DNA from: UBA1447 sp002329225
GTDB lineage: Bacteria > Bacillota > Clostridia > Oscillospirales > Acutalibacteraceae
DNA: 64,000 bases
Assembly (NCBI GenBank): GCA_050946835.1
Contig: JBMNVN010000003.1
Coordinates: 248,001-312,000 of the forward strand
Direction of reading: 5' to 3'
The notes below the pieces were generated by a model. That model saw only the letters and a list, made by a program, of their open reading frames with translations. It was not told where the DNA came from and did not search any database. Within the stretch, counting starts at the first letter, position 1; each line of letters begins with the position of its first letter. Position numbers and translations under genes: made by a program. Of the stretch, positions 34,142-42,096 are shown one piece after another.

Positions 34142-35854
34142 CTAATACCTGATATAAATCTCCGCTCCGTTTCGGGCATTCTTGACGGCATACCAGGTTA
34201 TATCCCCGTCCGCAAAACAGCCGGCAGGCATAGTGACAAGTTCCGCCATGGAAGCGGCACGGGGGATAGCATTACCCGCCGCATCTTTGACACTCATCGG
34301 AAGGTTTTCGCCCCTCACGCTCCACAATAAAGAGCGTTCCGTAGCCCCGGAAATAAGGCGCAGACTCCCGTCGCCTTTACCGTAGGTGAGCATGGTTCCT
34401 TTTTTACCCTCCTCGTACAGACCGAACTTTTTTTCGCCCTTTTGAGGGTAGACCGCAACCGTGGTATAACCCTTTGAAAGCTCGCTCCCAAAACCTGTTA
34501 TGCCGTTTTCCACCTCCATGGGGATAATGGCGCCTTTGCGTATAAAGACAGGATATTCATCCATGGGGAATGTGAGTTTTCTGACCCCGGCAGTATAAAC
34601 CTTTGATTGGTCAAACATATATATCCATTCACCCGGAGGAAAGATAACGGTTCGCTCGCTGCCCTCTTCAAAAATCGGAGCCACAAGTATATCGTCACCC
34701 AAAAAGTACTGGTATGTGCCCGCCGTCGGGCGCATTGTAGGTTTTTCAAGCTCGTAGGAGTAGGCGGCCGAACTGTAAATGTAGGGTATCAGTTCGGTAT
34801 GCAAATAGGCAAACTTACGGTAAATATCCGCAGTTTCTTCATCATAGAGCCAGGGCTCATGGGTACCGTTGCCGCCGTTTTCCATAACGGGGCAAAAGGC
34901 CCCCAACTGCGCCCAGCGGATGAACACATCTTTATACCTGTTCCCGTCGGAACGGAAGCCGCCTATATCCGAACCGTAACTGACAAAATTAAAACGGGCG
35001 GAAGCCATCATATCGTTAAGAGCGGTACGGAGTCCCCCCCAGTCGTTATCCTCATCCCCCACCCAACCGGCAAAGTTAATATCTTTTGTGGTAAACACTA
35101 AAGGCAGCCCCACACCGAAGGGGAGATCATCCACCGGCCTTGCGGAAATAACCCTGTCGTTCCCCAACTTTTCCCGCGTATATTCAAAAAAGTCACGGTA
35201 GAAAAGGCTTCTGTATTCCTTCCAGGTTATGTACGGGTCATTTTTACCTGCAGGAGGAACAACAAGCATTATGTAAGGGTCGGCGCCGTCCACCTTCCAG
35301 CCGTCTATACCCATTTCCAGCACATTATCCATCTGCCGGTGAAACCATTCCACCGCCTCGGGATTGGTGTAGTCAATAAATGCGCCTCTGCCGTTCCACC
35401 ATTTGACAGTCTGGCCGAAGCCCACATAATAGCCCTTGTCCTTCCCCTCCTGAAAGTTCGGGGCATCCTCGTTAATCATACAGGTACCCCACATAAGCAC
35501 ACGCACGCCGTTGTTATGATAATGCTCTATAAGTTCAGCCAAATCCGGGTACCTTTGAGGGCTGGGTAAAAAGGAGCCTATCCCTCTGTCCCAAGGATGG
35601 TCTATAATTGTTGCCCCTATCGGTATATCCCGTTCCAGATAGCCGTGCACAAGGGCTCGGCTTGAGTCCTGAGTACCCACATTTTCCCAGACCCAGTGTT
35701 GATGCACCCAGGGGGACCACAGGGGTGCGGCAAGTGTAGGTTCGGGCAGTTTTTCCCTCCCGAAAGTAAAGCCCGTGAAGGAAGAAACAAAATACAGCAA
35801 CCCGAGCATAAAAGAAACAAACCTTGAAAAAATTCTGCCGCTTAACATTTTCAT
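34142..35854 (-). CDS. Secreted glycoside hydrolase family 31 enzyme
   Basis: The 570-residue protein has an export signal or anchor at residues 8-32. The GH31 barrel contains the nucleophile region Gly-Ile-Asp-Gly-Trp-Lys-Val-Asp-Gly-Ala-Asp near residue 190, the acid/base region Phe-Ala-Gly-Trp-Val-Gly-Asp near 270, and Ser-Asp-Ile-Gly-Gly-Phe near 298. The family holds alpha-glucosidases, alpha-xylosidases and sulfoquinovosidases; the exact specificity cannot be read. A short N-terminal region precedes the barrel and a beta-rich C-terminal domain follows. The ATG at 35854 follows GGGGAGGA; the frame also includes a TTG two codons earlier that overlaps the spacing. Confidence 0.85.
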   Translation of the reverse strand: MKMLSGRIFSRFVSFMLGLLYFVSSFTGFTFGREKLPEPTLAAPLWSPWVHQHWVWENVGTQDSSRALVHGYLERDIPIGATIIDHPWDRGIGSFLPSPQRYPDLAELIEHYHNNGVRVLMWGTCMINEDAPNFQEGKDKGYYVGFGQTVKWWNGRGAFIDYTNPEAVEWFHRQMDNVLEMGIDGWKVDGADPYIMLVVPPAGKNDPYITWKEYRSLFYRDFFEYTREKLGNDRVISARPVDDLPFGVGLPLVFTTKDINFAGWVGDEDNDWGGLRTALNDMMASARFNFVSYGSDIGGFRSDGNRYKDVFIRWAQLGAFCPVMENGGNGTHEPWLYDEETADIYRKFAYLHTELIPYIYSSAAYSYELEKPTMRPTAGTYQYFLGDDILVAPIFEEGSERTVIFPPGEWIYMFDQSKVYTAGVRKLTFPMDEYPVFIRKGAIIPMEVENGITGFGSELSKGYTTVAVYPQKGEKKFGLYEEGKKGTMLTYGKGDGSLRLISGATERSLLWSVRGENLPMSVKDAAGNAIPRAASMAELVTMPAGCFADGDITWYAVKNARNGAEIYIRY

Positions 35855-35972
35855 ACCCAATCCTCCCCTAATATGTTCCCGTAACGTGGCAAAATAATAG
35901 TATCACAGCCTTATCGCCTTAGCAAGACTGCAAATTTCAAAACAAAAAGCTGAAAAAATAAAAGTTTTCAGG

Positions 35973-36001
35973 TTGACAATCCTTCAATATATGTGATAAC
36001 A
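35973..36001 (+). promoter_or_regulatory. Promoter of the two tRNA-Ser genes
   Basis: A perfect TTGACA (35973-35978) is followed 16-17 bases later by GATAAC/ATAACA, a poor -10 box, about 23 bases before the first tRNA. Confidence 0.45.
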
Positions 36002-36023
36002 TAACACAGCCTTAGGGCGATTC

Positions 36024-36112
36024 GGAGAGATACCGAAGTGGTCATAACGGAACGGTCTTGAAAACCGTCGTACCGAAAGGTACCGTGGGTTCGAATCCCA
36101 CTCTCTCCGCCA
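36024..36112 (+). tRNA. tRNA-Ser (anticodon UGA)
   Basis: The 7-bp acceptor stem GGAGAGA/TCTCTCC, a D-arm, the anticodon arm ACGGT-CTTGAAA-ACCGT with TGA, a long variable arm (typical of Ser), the T-arm with GGTTCGAATCC, and an encoded CCA end (36110-36112) are all present. It reads UCN codons. Confidence 0.97.
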
Positions 36113-36180
36113 CTTCAAGGGTTTGAGATTACAAGTTCCCAATCGGGAGAACAATCCAAAAATATAGATACTGTTGCCAT

Positions 36181-36271
36181 GGAGAAGTACTCAAGTTGGT
36201 GACGAGGCGCCCCTGCTAAGGGCGTAGGTCGGGCAACCGGCGCGGGAGTTCGAGTCTCCCCTTCTCCGCCA
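36181..36271 (+). tRNA. tRNA-Ser (anticodon GCU)
   Basis: The acceptor stem GGAGAAG/CTTCTCC, the anticodon loop CTGCTAA with GCT, a long variable arm, the T-loop GTTCGAG and an encoded CCA (36269-36271) identify a serine tRNA for AGC/AGU. It follows the first tRNA after 68 bases, and the pair shares a terminator. Confidence 0.97.
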
Positions 36272-36309
36272 AAAAAAAGCAAGTCGAAAGACTTGCTTTT
36301 TTTGTTTTT
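36272..36309. terminator. Terminator of the tRNA pair
   Basis: AAAGCAAGTC and GACTTGCTTT form a 10-bp stem with a GAAA tetraloop, directly after the CCA end and followed by a T-run. It also faces the convergent gene at 36324. Confidence 0.9.
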
Positions 36310-36323
36310 ATTACCGGCTCCCG

Positions 36324-38006
36324 TTATTGCGCAGCCAGTTCCAAAATATGCCCGGTCATCCGGTTGGGATTTTCCAGCTCTGCGGCATTGATACCGAGAA
36401 GCGTCGGAATTGCGCCGTGTTCTTCATACAGCCGTTGGCAAACCCACGATTCCTCGTTATCTCCGCTGATACCGGTATAGGCGAAAATTCTTGCCAGTCG
36501 CCCGAACAGGAAAGTGTTCAGAGCCACCTTTCCGCAACGCTCCAGACCGGGGAATATGCCGCAGTTTCTGAACAGATGTGCCTGCCCGAAGGATTGGTGC
36601 TGCATGGTGATTTCATTGAGTCCTTCGCCGCCCACAGCCAAGCCGCCGCGTAATGTTTGAATACCTTCAATCAGACGGTTCATGCCCTCAAACGAGGTCA
36701 TGTTGTCAACAAGAGCGTTTTCCAAATTATAAATGCACAGCGTCACATCCAAAAAAATCGCATCCGTCATGTTGTTCATTTTTGTCAGGGAATCATCAAT
36801 CGCTCCCGCTAAAACGGAACGCCAAAGCGACAGCCCGGGATGCACCTTGACCATAACATTGTTCTCTCTGTTTCGGGCCAGTGCGGCGTTGGAGGAGGGA
36901 ACGCCGATTACTTTGTTGCCGTTCATCCCCCAGCCGAGCAATCTGCCGCTTTCGATCTCGCGGTATTTGTAATCCTGCACAAAGCGGTATTCCGGCATGG
37001 TCGGGTCCATATCAATGGAATTTGCGTGCGGCATACAGTGAAAACCGAGCGACCTTGCATAGCTTAAAAAGTCAAGAAAATCGTCGGACGGCGTAAAATC
37101 GGGGTAGTTCCGGTCGTATTTGTATTTGCGCCAGTGCGGCAGATGGAGCAGCGTTTTTTTCGGGTCGGCTCTTTTTGCCAGCGCCGCAACGGCAGCCTTA
37201 TCCGAGCTTGCCCAGCTCACAGCCAGTGTAATATCTTTTGTCCAGTCCAAACGGCGCCTTTCTTCTTTTTTTAAGTTGTAGGCTTCCCACAGCCAGTCGC
37301 GGTAAACGGCCGCCGGTGTTTCCCAGCCGCCGTTGAACACATTGATGCGCCAAACCAGACCGCCCGCAGAGCCGTTTCGGTCAATCGGGCCGTAGCTTTC
37401 CGCATCAAAAGCAATATCGCATCCGCTTTCGCCCTGACCGGTGCAGAATGACTTGGGGCGGTACTGTGCATCCCTCGTGTGAACCCAAAAGCCCGAGCCG
37501 GTGCCGTTGTACTGCAAAATCACCAGCCCCGCTTCCCATGCGCTCGGCCAAATATATTTCTGCTTGCGCAGCAGTTCATCGCCGGCGGGCAGATTTACTC
37601 CCTGAAACAGCGGCGCAATAATATTCAGTTTTTCATCCAATCCGCCAAGGGGCAGCCGCGCCGCAAGCACGCCTCTGCGTGCGCTGGTCACCTCCGGTTC
37701 AAGCAGAATATCGCCGGTTTCCAAGTCTTCGGAAATGCTCAGCACGCCGTCGCCGTCCCAGGCTTCAAAAATCACATCGGCTCTCGTGTCCGACAGTTTT
37801 CGAACCGAAATAATTCCCTTTGCCGTGTTTTTTAGGGGCACGGTGTCGCCTCCGCGGTAAACAATAAAAAGCGCCTCCGCCTCCGACTTGTTTTTGATAT
37901 ATTCCCGGCCGCTTTTGTCGGCAAGGGAAACAAGCGTACCGTTCTCGAACACAGCAGTTTGTGTTGCCGTTTTAACCGTAATAATGCCGCCTTTTACCTG
38001 AATCAT
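36324..38006 (-). CDS. DUF6259-like glycoside-hydrolase-type protein
   Basis: The 560-residue protein has no signal peptide. The N-terminal 200 residues are beta-rich (Thr-Ala-Val-Phe-Glu-Asn-Gly-Thr-Leu-Val-Ser-Leu style, as in galactose-mutarotase-like domains). The rest looks like a TIM barrel, with Leu-Pro-His-Trp-Arg near 295, His-Cys-Met-Pro-His-Ala-Asn near 330 and Ile-Phe-Leu-Asp-Val-Thr near 430 as strand ends. This fits my memory of DUF6259, a family of putative glycosidases without known activity. Candidate acids are Asp in Leu-Asp-Val-Thr and Glu in Gly-Gly-Glu-Gly-Leu-Asn near 470. The ATG follows GGGAGG. The assignment to DUF6259 is tentative. Confidence 0.6.
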   Translation of the reverse strand: MIQVKGGIITVKTATQTAVFENGTLVSLADKSGREYIKNKSEAEALFIVYRGGDTVPLKNTAKGIISVRKLSDTRADVIFEAWDGDGVLSISEDLETGDILLEPEVTSARRGVLAARLPLGGLDEKLNIIAPLFQGVNLPAGDELLRKQKYIWPSAWEAGLVILQYNGTGSGFWVHTRDAQYRPKSFCTGQGESGCDIAFDAESYGPIDRNGSAGGLVWRINVFNGGWETPAAVYRDWLWEAYNLKKEERRRLDWTKDITLAVSWASSDKAAVAALAKRADPKKTLLHLPHWRKYKYDRNYPDFTPSDDFLDFLSYARSLGFHCMPHANSIDMDPTMPEYRFVQDYKYREIESGRLLGWGMNGNKVIGVPSSNAALARNRENNVMVKVHPGLSLWRSVLAGAIDDSLTKMNNMTDAIFLDVTLCIYNLENALVDNMTSFEGMNRLIEGIQTLRGGLAVGGEGLNEITMQHQSFGQAHLFRNCGIFPGLERCGKVALNTFLFGRLARIFAYTGISGDNEESWVCQRLYEEHGAIPTLLGINAAELENPNRMTGHILELAAQ

Positions 38007-38227
38007 GCAAAGACCTCCCGTTGCAATGTCGGGAATATGATAGCATATAAAATATTACAAACACAACTTGCAGTTCTTATTTTGGGGCAGGGTTTGTTAT
38101 TGCGCCGTTTTAAGCACATAACATATTTACAACGGGAAATCTAACATTGATGTTAGATTTCCCCCAAAACGGTGTTGCCTCCCAATCTTAATTGCACTCA
38201 CCTTGCCGTTTTTTGACAAATTTTCTA

Positions 38228-38256
38228 TTGATAAAGTATCAAAACAGGTGTATTAT
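38228..38256 (+). promoter_or_regulatory. Promoter of LRR-dockerin gene 1
   Basis: TTGATA (38228-38233) and TATTAT (38251-38256) with a 17-base spacer. The -10 context GTGTATTAT matches that of the second copy. Confidence 0.55.
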
Positions 38257-38297
38257 TTAGGCGGTAGAGTTTAAACTTAATAAGGGAGGTTTTTTCT

Positions 38298-39551
38298 ATG
38301 AAAAAGAAAATCGGCAAAAAGGTTTTATCCCTCTTGCTTGCGGCGGTTTTGCTGCTCGGCGCCGCACCGTTTATCGGTTCAGGCAATTTGTTCGCACCAA
38401 CCGCAAATGCATTGACCGAAGGCTATTATACCTACACTGTTTCCGGCGGCTTTGCAACAATAACAAAGGTCGACAGTTCAATCAGCGGTAATGTAATAAT
38501 CCCCTCCACACTCGGAGGCTATCCCGTAACAAGCATCGGCAAGGAGGCCTTCGCTTACCGTAAATCCGTAACAAGCATAACCGTTCCGAGCGGAGTGACA
38601 AGTATCGGTCAGTGGGCATTCTTCGAGTGCTCCGCCCTCAAAAACGTAACCCTTTCGGACGGTCTGAAGAGCATCGGCAGTGAGGCATTCTCAGGTTCCG
38701 TATTTACAAGTATCTTTATTCCGAACAGCGTGCTGGATATCGGCCTCGGTGCCTTCCTTGATTGCTCCGCCCTCACAAGTATTGAAGTCGGCGATGACAA
38801 CCCCAATTATTCAAGCAAAGACGGGGTACTTTTTAACAAAGAAAAAACAACCTTAGTCCACTATCCGGAAGGCAACACGAGAACAAGTTATACCGTTCCG
38901 GGCAGTGTGACGAGCATCGGCGAATGGACATTCTATGCTTGCAGCCTCACAGATATAACCATTCCTGAAAGTGTAACGAGCATCGGAGATTTTGCGTTCA
39001 TCTTCAGCAACAGCGATTTAACCATTTTCGGCGTTCCCGGCTCTTGTGCGGAAATTTTTGCCAATGATAACGATATAAACTTCTACCCACTCGTGACAGG
39101 TTTTTTGATTAACCCCGTTGACGGTTCCGGCTGTGTGGTTGACAGGGAAATCTGCATAATTTACGGGCTTGAGCCCGCTCTTACCAAAGAACGATTTGAG
39201 AGCGATTTTGTGAGCGTCCGCAGCGGGTATTCGCTGCAATACTCCGCCGATGTAATAGGCACCGGTACAGTGGTGAATGCCGTCTACAACGGACTCAGTG
39301 AAGTTTTTGAAAGCTACACCATAATAATTTTCGGCGATATAAACGGCGACGGAAAAATAAGCTCACTGGACGCTTTAAAGGCTTTACAGGCAAGCACGGG
39401 GTCTAAAACACTAACAGATTTTGAAAAGATAGCCGGAGATGTTGACGGGAGCGGAAATGTATCAAGTTCTGACGCACTGAATCTTTTGCACTGTTCAACG
39501 GGGAGGAAACACATCAATCAGACAACCGGTCTGGCAGAAGATTGTGTTTAA
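38298..39551 (+). CDS. Secreted BspA-type leucine-rich-repeat protein with dockerin, copy 1
   Basis: The protein has 417 residues. A signal peptide covers about 1-39 (Lys-Lys start, Leu-Leu-Ala-Ala-Val-Leu-Leu-Leu core, Ala-Asn-Ala end). LRR_5/BspA repeats of the form Val-Thr-Ser-Ile-Gly-x-x-Ala-Phe run from about 75 to 255. A linker region follows, then a C-terminal dockerin at about 345-400 with two Ca2+ loops: Asp-Ile-Asn-Gly-Asp-Gly-Lys-Ile and Asp-Val-Asp-Gly-Ser-Gly-Asn-Val, each followed by Ser-x-Asp-Ala-Leu. Dockerins bind cohesins of cellulosomal scaffoldins; no cohesin gene is in this window. The protein probably attaches to a cell-surface complex. AGGGAGG precedes the ATG. Copy 2 lies 132 bases downstream. 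Confidence 0.9.
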   Translation: MKKKIGKKVLSLLLAAVLLLGAAPFIGSGNLFAPTANALTEGYYTYTVSGGFATITKVDSSISGNVIIPSTLGGYPVTSIGKEAFAYRKSVTSITVPSGVTSIGQWAFFECSALKNVTLSDGLKSIGSEAFSGSVFTSIFIPNSVLDIGLGAFLDCSALTSIEVGDDNPNYSSKDGVLFNKEKTTLVHYPEGNTRTSYTVPGSVTSIGEWTFYACSLTDITIPESVTSIGDFAFIFSNSDLTIFGVPGSCAEIFANDNDINFYPLVTGFLINPVDGSGCVVDREICIIYGLEPALTKERFESDFVSVRSGYSLQYSADVIGTGTVVNAVYNGLSEVFESYTIIIFGDINGDGKISSLDALKALQASTGSKTLTDFEKIAGDVDGSGNVSSSDALNLLHCSTGRKHINQTTGLAEDCV

Positions 39552-39560
39552 TGTGCATTT

Positions 39561-39600
39561 CAGGCCGCTTTCACGGCTCGTGAGGGCGGTCTGATTTTTT
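39561..39600 (+). terminator. Terminator of LRR-dockerin gene 1
   Basis: CAGGCCGCTTTCAC (39561-39574) and GTGAGGGCGGTCTG (39580-39593) form a 14-base stem with wobble pairs, followed by ATTTTTTAA. It is homologous to the terminator of copy 2. Confidence 0.8.
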
Positions 39601-39613
39601 AACTGTTTATTTA

Positions 39614-39642
39614 TTGTAAATACATCGGAATAAGTGTACTAT
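39614..39642 (+). promoter_or_regulatory. Promoter of LRR-dockerin gene 2
   Basis: TTGTAA (39614-39619) and TACTAT (39637-39642) with a 17-base spacer. Confidence 0.55.
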
Positions 39643-39683
39643 TCAAACTGGCAATGGTCAAACTTAATATGTGAGGTTGTTTT

Positions 39684-40943
39684 ATGAAAAACAAAATCGG
39701 CAAAAAGGTTTTATCCCTCTTGCTTGCGGCGGTTTTGCTGCTCGGTGCCGCACCGTTCAGCGGTTCAGGCAATTTGTTCGCACCAACCGCAAATGCATTG
39801 ACCGAAGGCTATTATACCTACACTGTTTCCGGCGGCGTTGCAACAATAACAAAGGTCGACAGTTCAATCAGCGGTAATGTAATAATCCCCTCCGTACTCG
39901 GAGGCTATCCCGTAACAAGTATCGGCAAGGAGGCCTTCGCTTACCGTAAATCCGTAACAAGCATAACCGTTCCGAGCGGAGTGACAAGTATCGGTCAGTG
40001 GGCATTCTACAAGTGCTCCGCCCTCACAAGCGTAACCCTTTCGGACGGCCTGAAGAGCATCGGAAGCGAGGCATTCTCAGGCTCCGCACTAACAAGTATC
40101 TTTATTCCGAACAGCGTGCTGAATATCGGCAGCGGCGCCTTCCTTGATTGCTCCGCCCTCACAAGTATTGAAGTCGGTGAGGATAACCCCAATTATTCAA
40201 GTGAAGACGGGGTACTGTTTAATAAAGAAAAAACAACGTTAGTCCACTATCCGGAAGGCAACACGAGAACAAGTTATACCGTTCCGGACAGTGTGACGAA
40301 CATTGCTGATTGGACATTCTATGCTTGCAGCCTCACAGATATAACCATTCCTGAAAGTGTAACGAGCATCGGAGATTTTGCGTTCATCTTCAGCAACAGC
40401 AATTTAACCATTTTCGGCGTTCCCGGCTCTTGTGCGGAAATTTTCGCTAATGATAACGATATAAACTTCTACCCACTCGTGACAGGTTTTTTGATTAACC
40501 CCGTTGACGGTTCCGGCTGTGTGATTGACAGGGAAGTCTGCATAATTTACGGCCTTGAACCCGGGATAACAAAAGAGCAATTTGAGAGCGATTTTGTGAG
40601 CGTCCGCAGCGGGTATTCGCTGCAATACTCCGCCGATGTAATAGGCACGGGCACGGTGGTGAACGCTGTCCAAAACGGAAGCGATGAAGTCGTTGAAAGC
40701 TACACAATAATAATCTTCGGCGATCTAAACGGCGACGGTATGATTGACAGTATGGACTCCGGTGCGGTTATTGACTATGAGAACTTTTTTATTGATTGGA
40801 ACCCGTCAACCGACTATGCCCGCTTAAAATCCGGTGATGTAAACGGCGACGGGATTGTAGACAGTATGGATGCCGGAATTATTGTGGATGTGGAAAACTA
40901 TATAGTTGAGATTAACCAAAGTACCGGCTTGATTGCCGGATAA
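39684..40943 (+). CDS. Secreted BspA-type leucine-rich-repeat protein with dockerin, copy 2
   Basis: The 419-residue protein is nearly identical to copy 1 over the signal peptide, the repeats and the linker, with only scattered changes up to about residue 340. From Ile-Ile-Phe-Gly-Asp it switches to a different dockerin: loops Asp-Leu-Asn-Gly-Asp-Gly-Met-Ile-Asp-Ser-Met-Asp and Asp-Val-Asn-Gly-Asp-Gly-Ile-Val-Asp-Ser-Met-Asp, with recognition residues following (Ser-Gly-Ala-Val, Ala-Gly-Ile-Ile) unlike the Ala-Leu-Lys-Ala and Ala-Leu-Asn-Leu of copy 1. The two copies therefore probably bind different cohesins. Promoter, leader and terminator are also duplicated. The start follows GTGAGG. Confidence 0.9.
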   Translation: MKNKIGKKVLSLLLAAVLLLGAAPFSGSGNLFAPTANALTEGYYTYTVSGGVATITKVDSSISGNVIIPSVLGGYPVTSIGKEAFAYRKSVTSITVPSGVTSIGQWAFYKCSALTSVTLSDGLKSIGSEAFSGSALTSIFIPNSVLNIGSGAFLDCSALTSIEVGEDNPNYSSEDGVLFNKEKTTLVHYPEGNTRTSYTVPDSVTNIADWTFYACSLTDITIPESVTSIGDFAFIFSNSNLTIFGVPGSCAEIFANDNDINFYPLVTGFLINPVDGSGCVIDREVCIIYGLEPGITKEQFESDFVSVRSGYSLQYSADVIGTGTVVNAVQNGSDEVVESYTIIIFGDLNGDGMIDSMDSGAVIDYENFFIDWNPSTDYARLKSGDVNGDGIVDSMDAGIIVDVENYIVEINQSTGLIAG

Positions 40944-41072
40944 ACAGCCGAAATTTCAACTTAAAACAGAGCGTTCCAACACAATTTAATCCAACAAAAC
41001 AACTCTCGATTATCGGATTGTTTCCCGTCAACCTATAGACGAATTTGTCAAAGTAAATGGCTGTATGTATTT

Positions 41073-41113
41073 CAGGCCGCTTTCACTGCTTGTGAAAGCG
41101 GCCTGATTTTTTT
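41073..41113. terminator. Terminator of LRR-dockerin gene 2
   Basis: CAGGCCGCTTTCAC (41073-41086) and GTGAAAGCGGCCTG (41092-41105) are perfectly complementary over 14 bases, followed by ATTTTTTT. The lipoprotein gene converges. Confidence 0.88.
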
Positions 41114-41121
41114 ATTCTCGT

Positions 41122-42093
41122 TTATCGGTTCAAGGTCGCAAGCGCGTAACCGGAATCATAAGTTTTTCGGGTCGAAAGCAAGGTAAAACTCCCGTCGTCA
41201 TTTTCTCTGACGGTGTATTCAACCGTTCTGCCTTTTAAAAGCTGTGCACTGTCGGTGTAATAGTCGATTATAACAATCCATTCTTTTTCCTGTTTTCCCT
41301 TCGCTTTGAACGATAAAGCGCCGACATAACCGGGGAAGCCCCTGTCATTGAGTGTAATTGTATTATCTTCCGCCTTGTAAGCGTCAAACTTGGTAAGATC
41401 GAGCGATGTAATGCCCAAAATCTTTTTCGCCGTCTTTTGCACATCTTTCGCCAATATTTTACCCCCCTCACTTTCAGCAGGCAAGTCCTTGAGCAGAAAA
41501 GCTGTTAAGTTATGGCAAAAACTGTTGTAAAGAGTACGGTCAGCGGGGTTGGGAACAATTGTATTAAAATCATTTGCCGTATCAAAGTAATTAAGGATTG
41601 TTGAAAATCTCTCGCAAAAAAGGGCTTCCTTTTCATCGGGGCGAATGGCAAAATCTCTACCGTTTATTCCGTCGGACGGTTGGAACAATGCAATATCATG
41701 GCCGCGGACTTCAAGTTCCCACAAACTTTTGCCGGTTGAAAACAGAAGAGTGCCGCTTTTTGCCACGCTCAACTCAACTTTATACCTCACAGCGCTGTCG
41801 GCTATTTCATTTTCTCCGGTTATGTTATAGCTTTCAATCTGAACATTCTTTAAAAAGTCATAGGCTCCGACGGCGTTGATATTTAAAAACTTAATTATTT
41901 TTTCAGTTTCACCGTTTTTAAGGGCGGTTAAAAAGTCATCGGCAATTGAAAGGAAATATTGAAGATTGCGGCTCGTTGTACCCGTTGTGCTTGTACAGGG
42001 CGGCTCCGCGGCAACATCGGTATTGCCGTTACAGGATGCAAGCAGGGATAAAGTTAACAACAAAGAAGCTATTGAAATTACTAATTTTTTCAT
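41122..42093 (-). CDS. Putative lipoprotein of unknown function
   Basis: The 323-residue protein starts with a lipoprotein signal: Lys-Lys, a hydrophobic stretch and the lipobox Leu-Leu-Ala-Ser-Cys with Cys at residue 21. The mature part is mixed alpha/beta without motifs I recognise; it begins with a Thr/Ser-rich linker. Its start codon lies 3 bases after the stop of the membrane protein gene upstream, whose last codons contain the AGGGGAG ribosome binding site, so the two are translationally coupled. The pair may be a membrane-associated unit, but no function can be given. Confidence 0.75.
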   Translation of the reverse strand: MKKLVISIASLLLTLSLLASCNGNTDVAAEPPCTSTTGTTSRNLQYFLSIADDFLTALKNGETEKIIKFLNINAVGAYDFLKNVQIESYNITGENEIADSAVRYKVELSVAKSGTLLFSTGKSLWELEVRGHDIALFQPSDGINGRDFAIRPDEKEALFCERFSTILNYFDTANDFNTIVPNPADRTLYNSFCHNLTAFLLKDLPAESEGGKILAKDVQKTAKKILGITSLDLTKFDAYKAEDNTITLNDRGFPGYVGALSFKAKGKQEKEWIVIIDYYTDSAQLLKGRTVEYTVRENDDGSFTLLSTRKTYDSGYALATLNR

Positions 42094-42096
42094 AAC

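Noticed and set aside
36024..36309. tRNA-Ser pair considered as an integration site for a mobile element.
   Set aside because: No integrase gene or repeat of the tRNA 3' end is visible nearby.
38298..40943. The presence of dockerins taken as proof of a complete cellulosome.
   Set aside because: No cohesin, scaffoldin or dockerin-bearing glycosidase occurs here; the GH5, GH2, GH31 and GH38 proteins lack dockerins.
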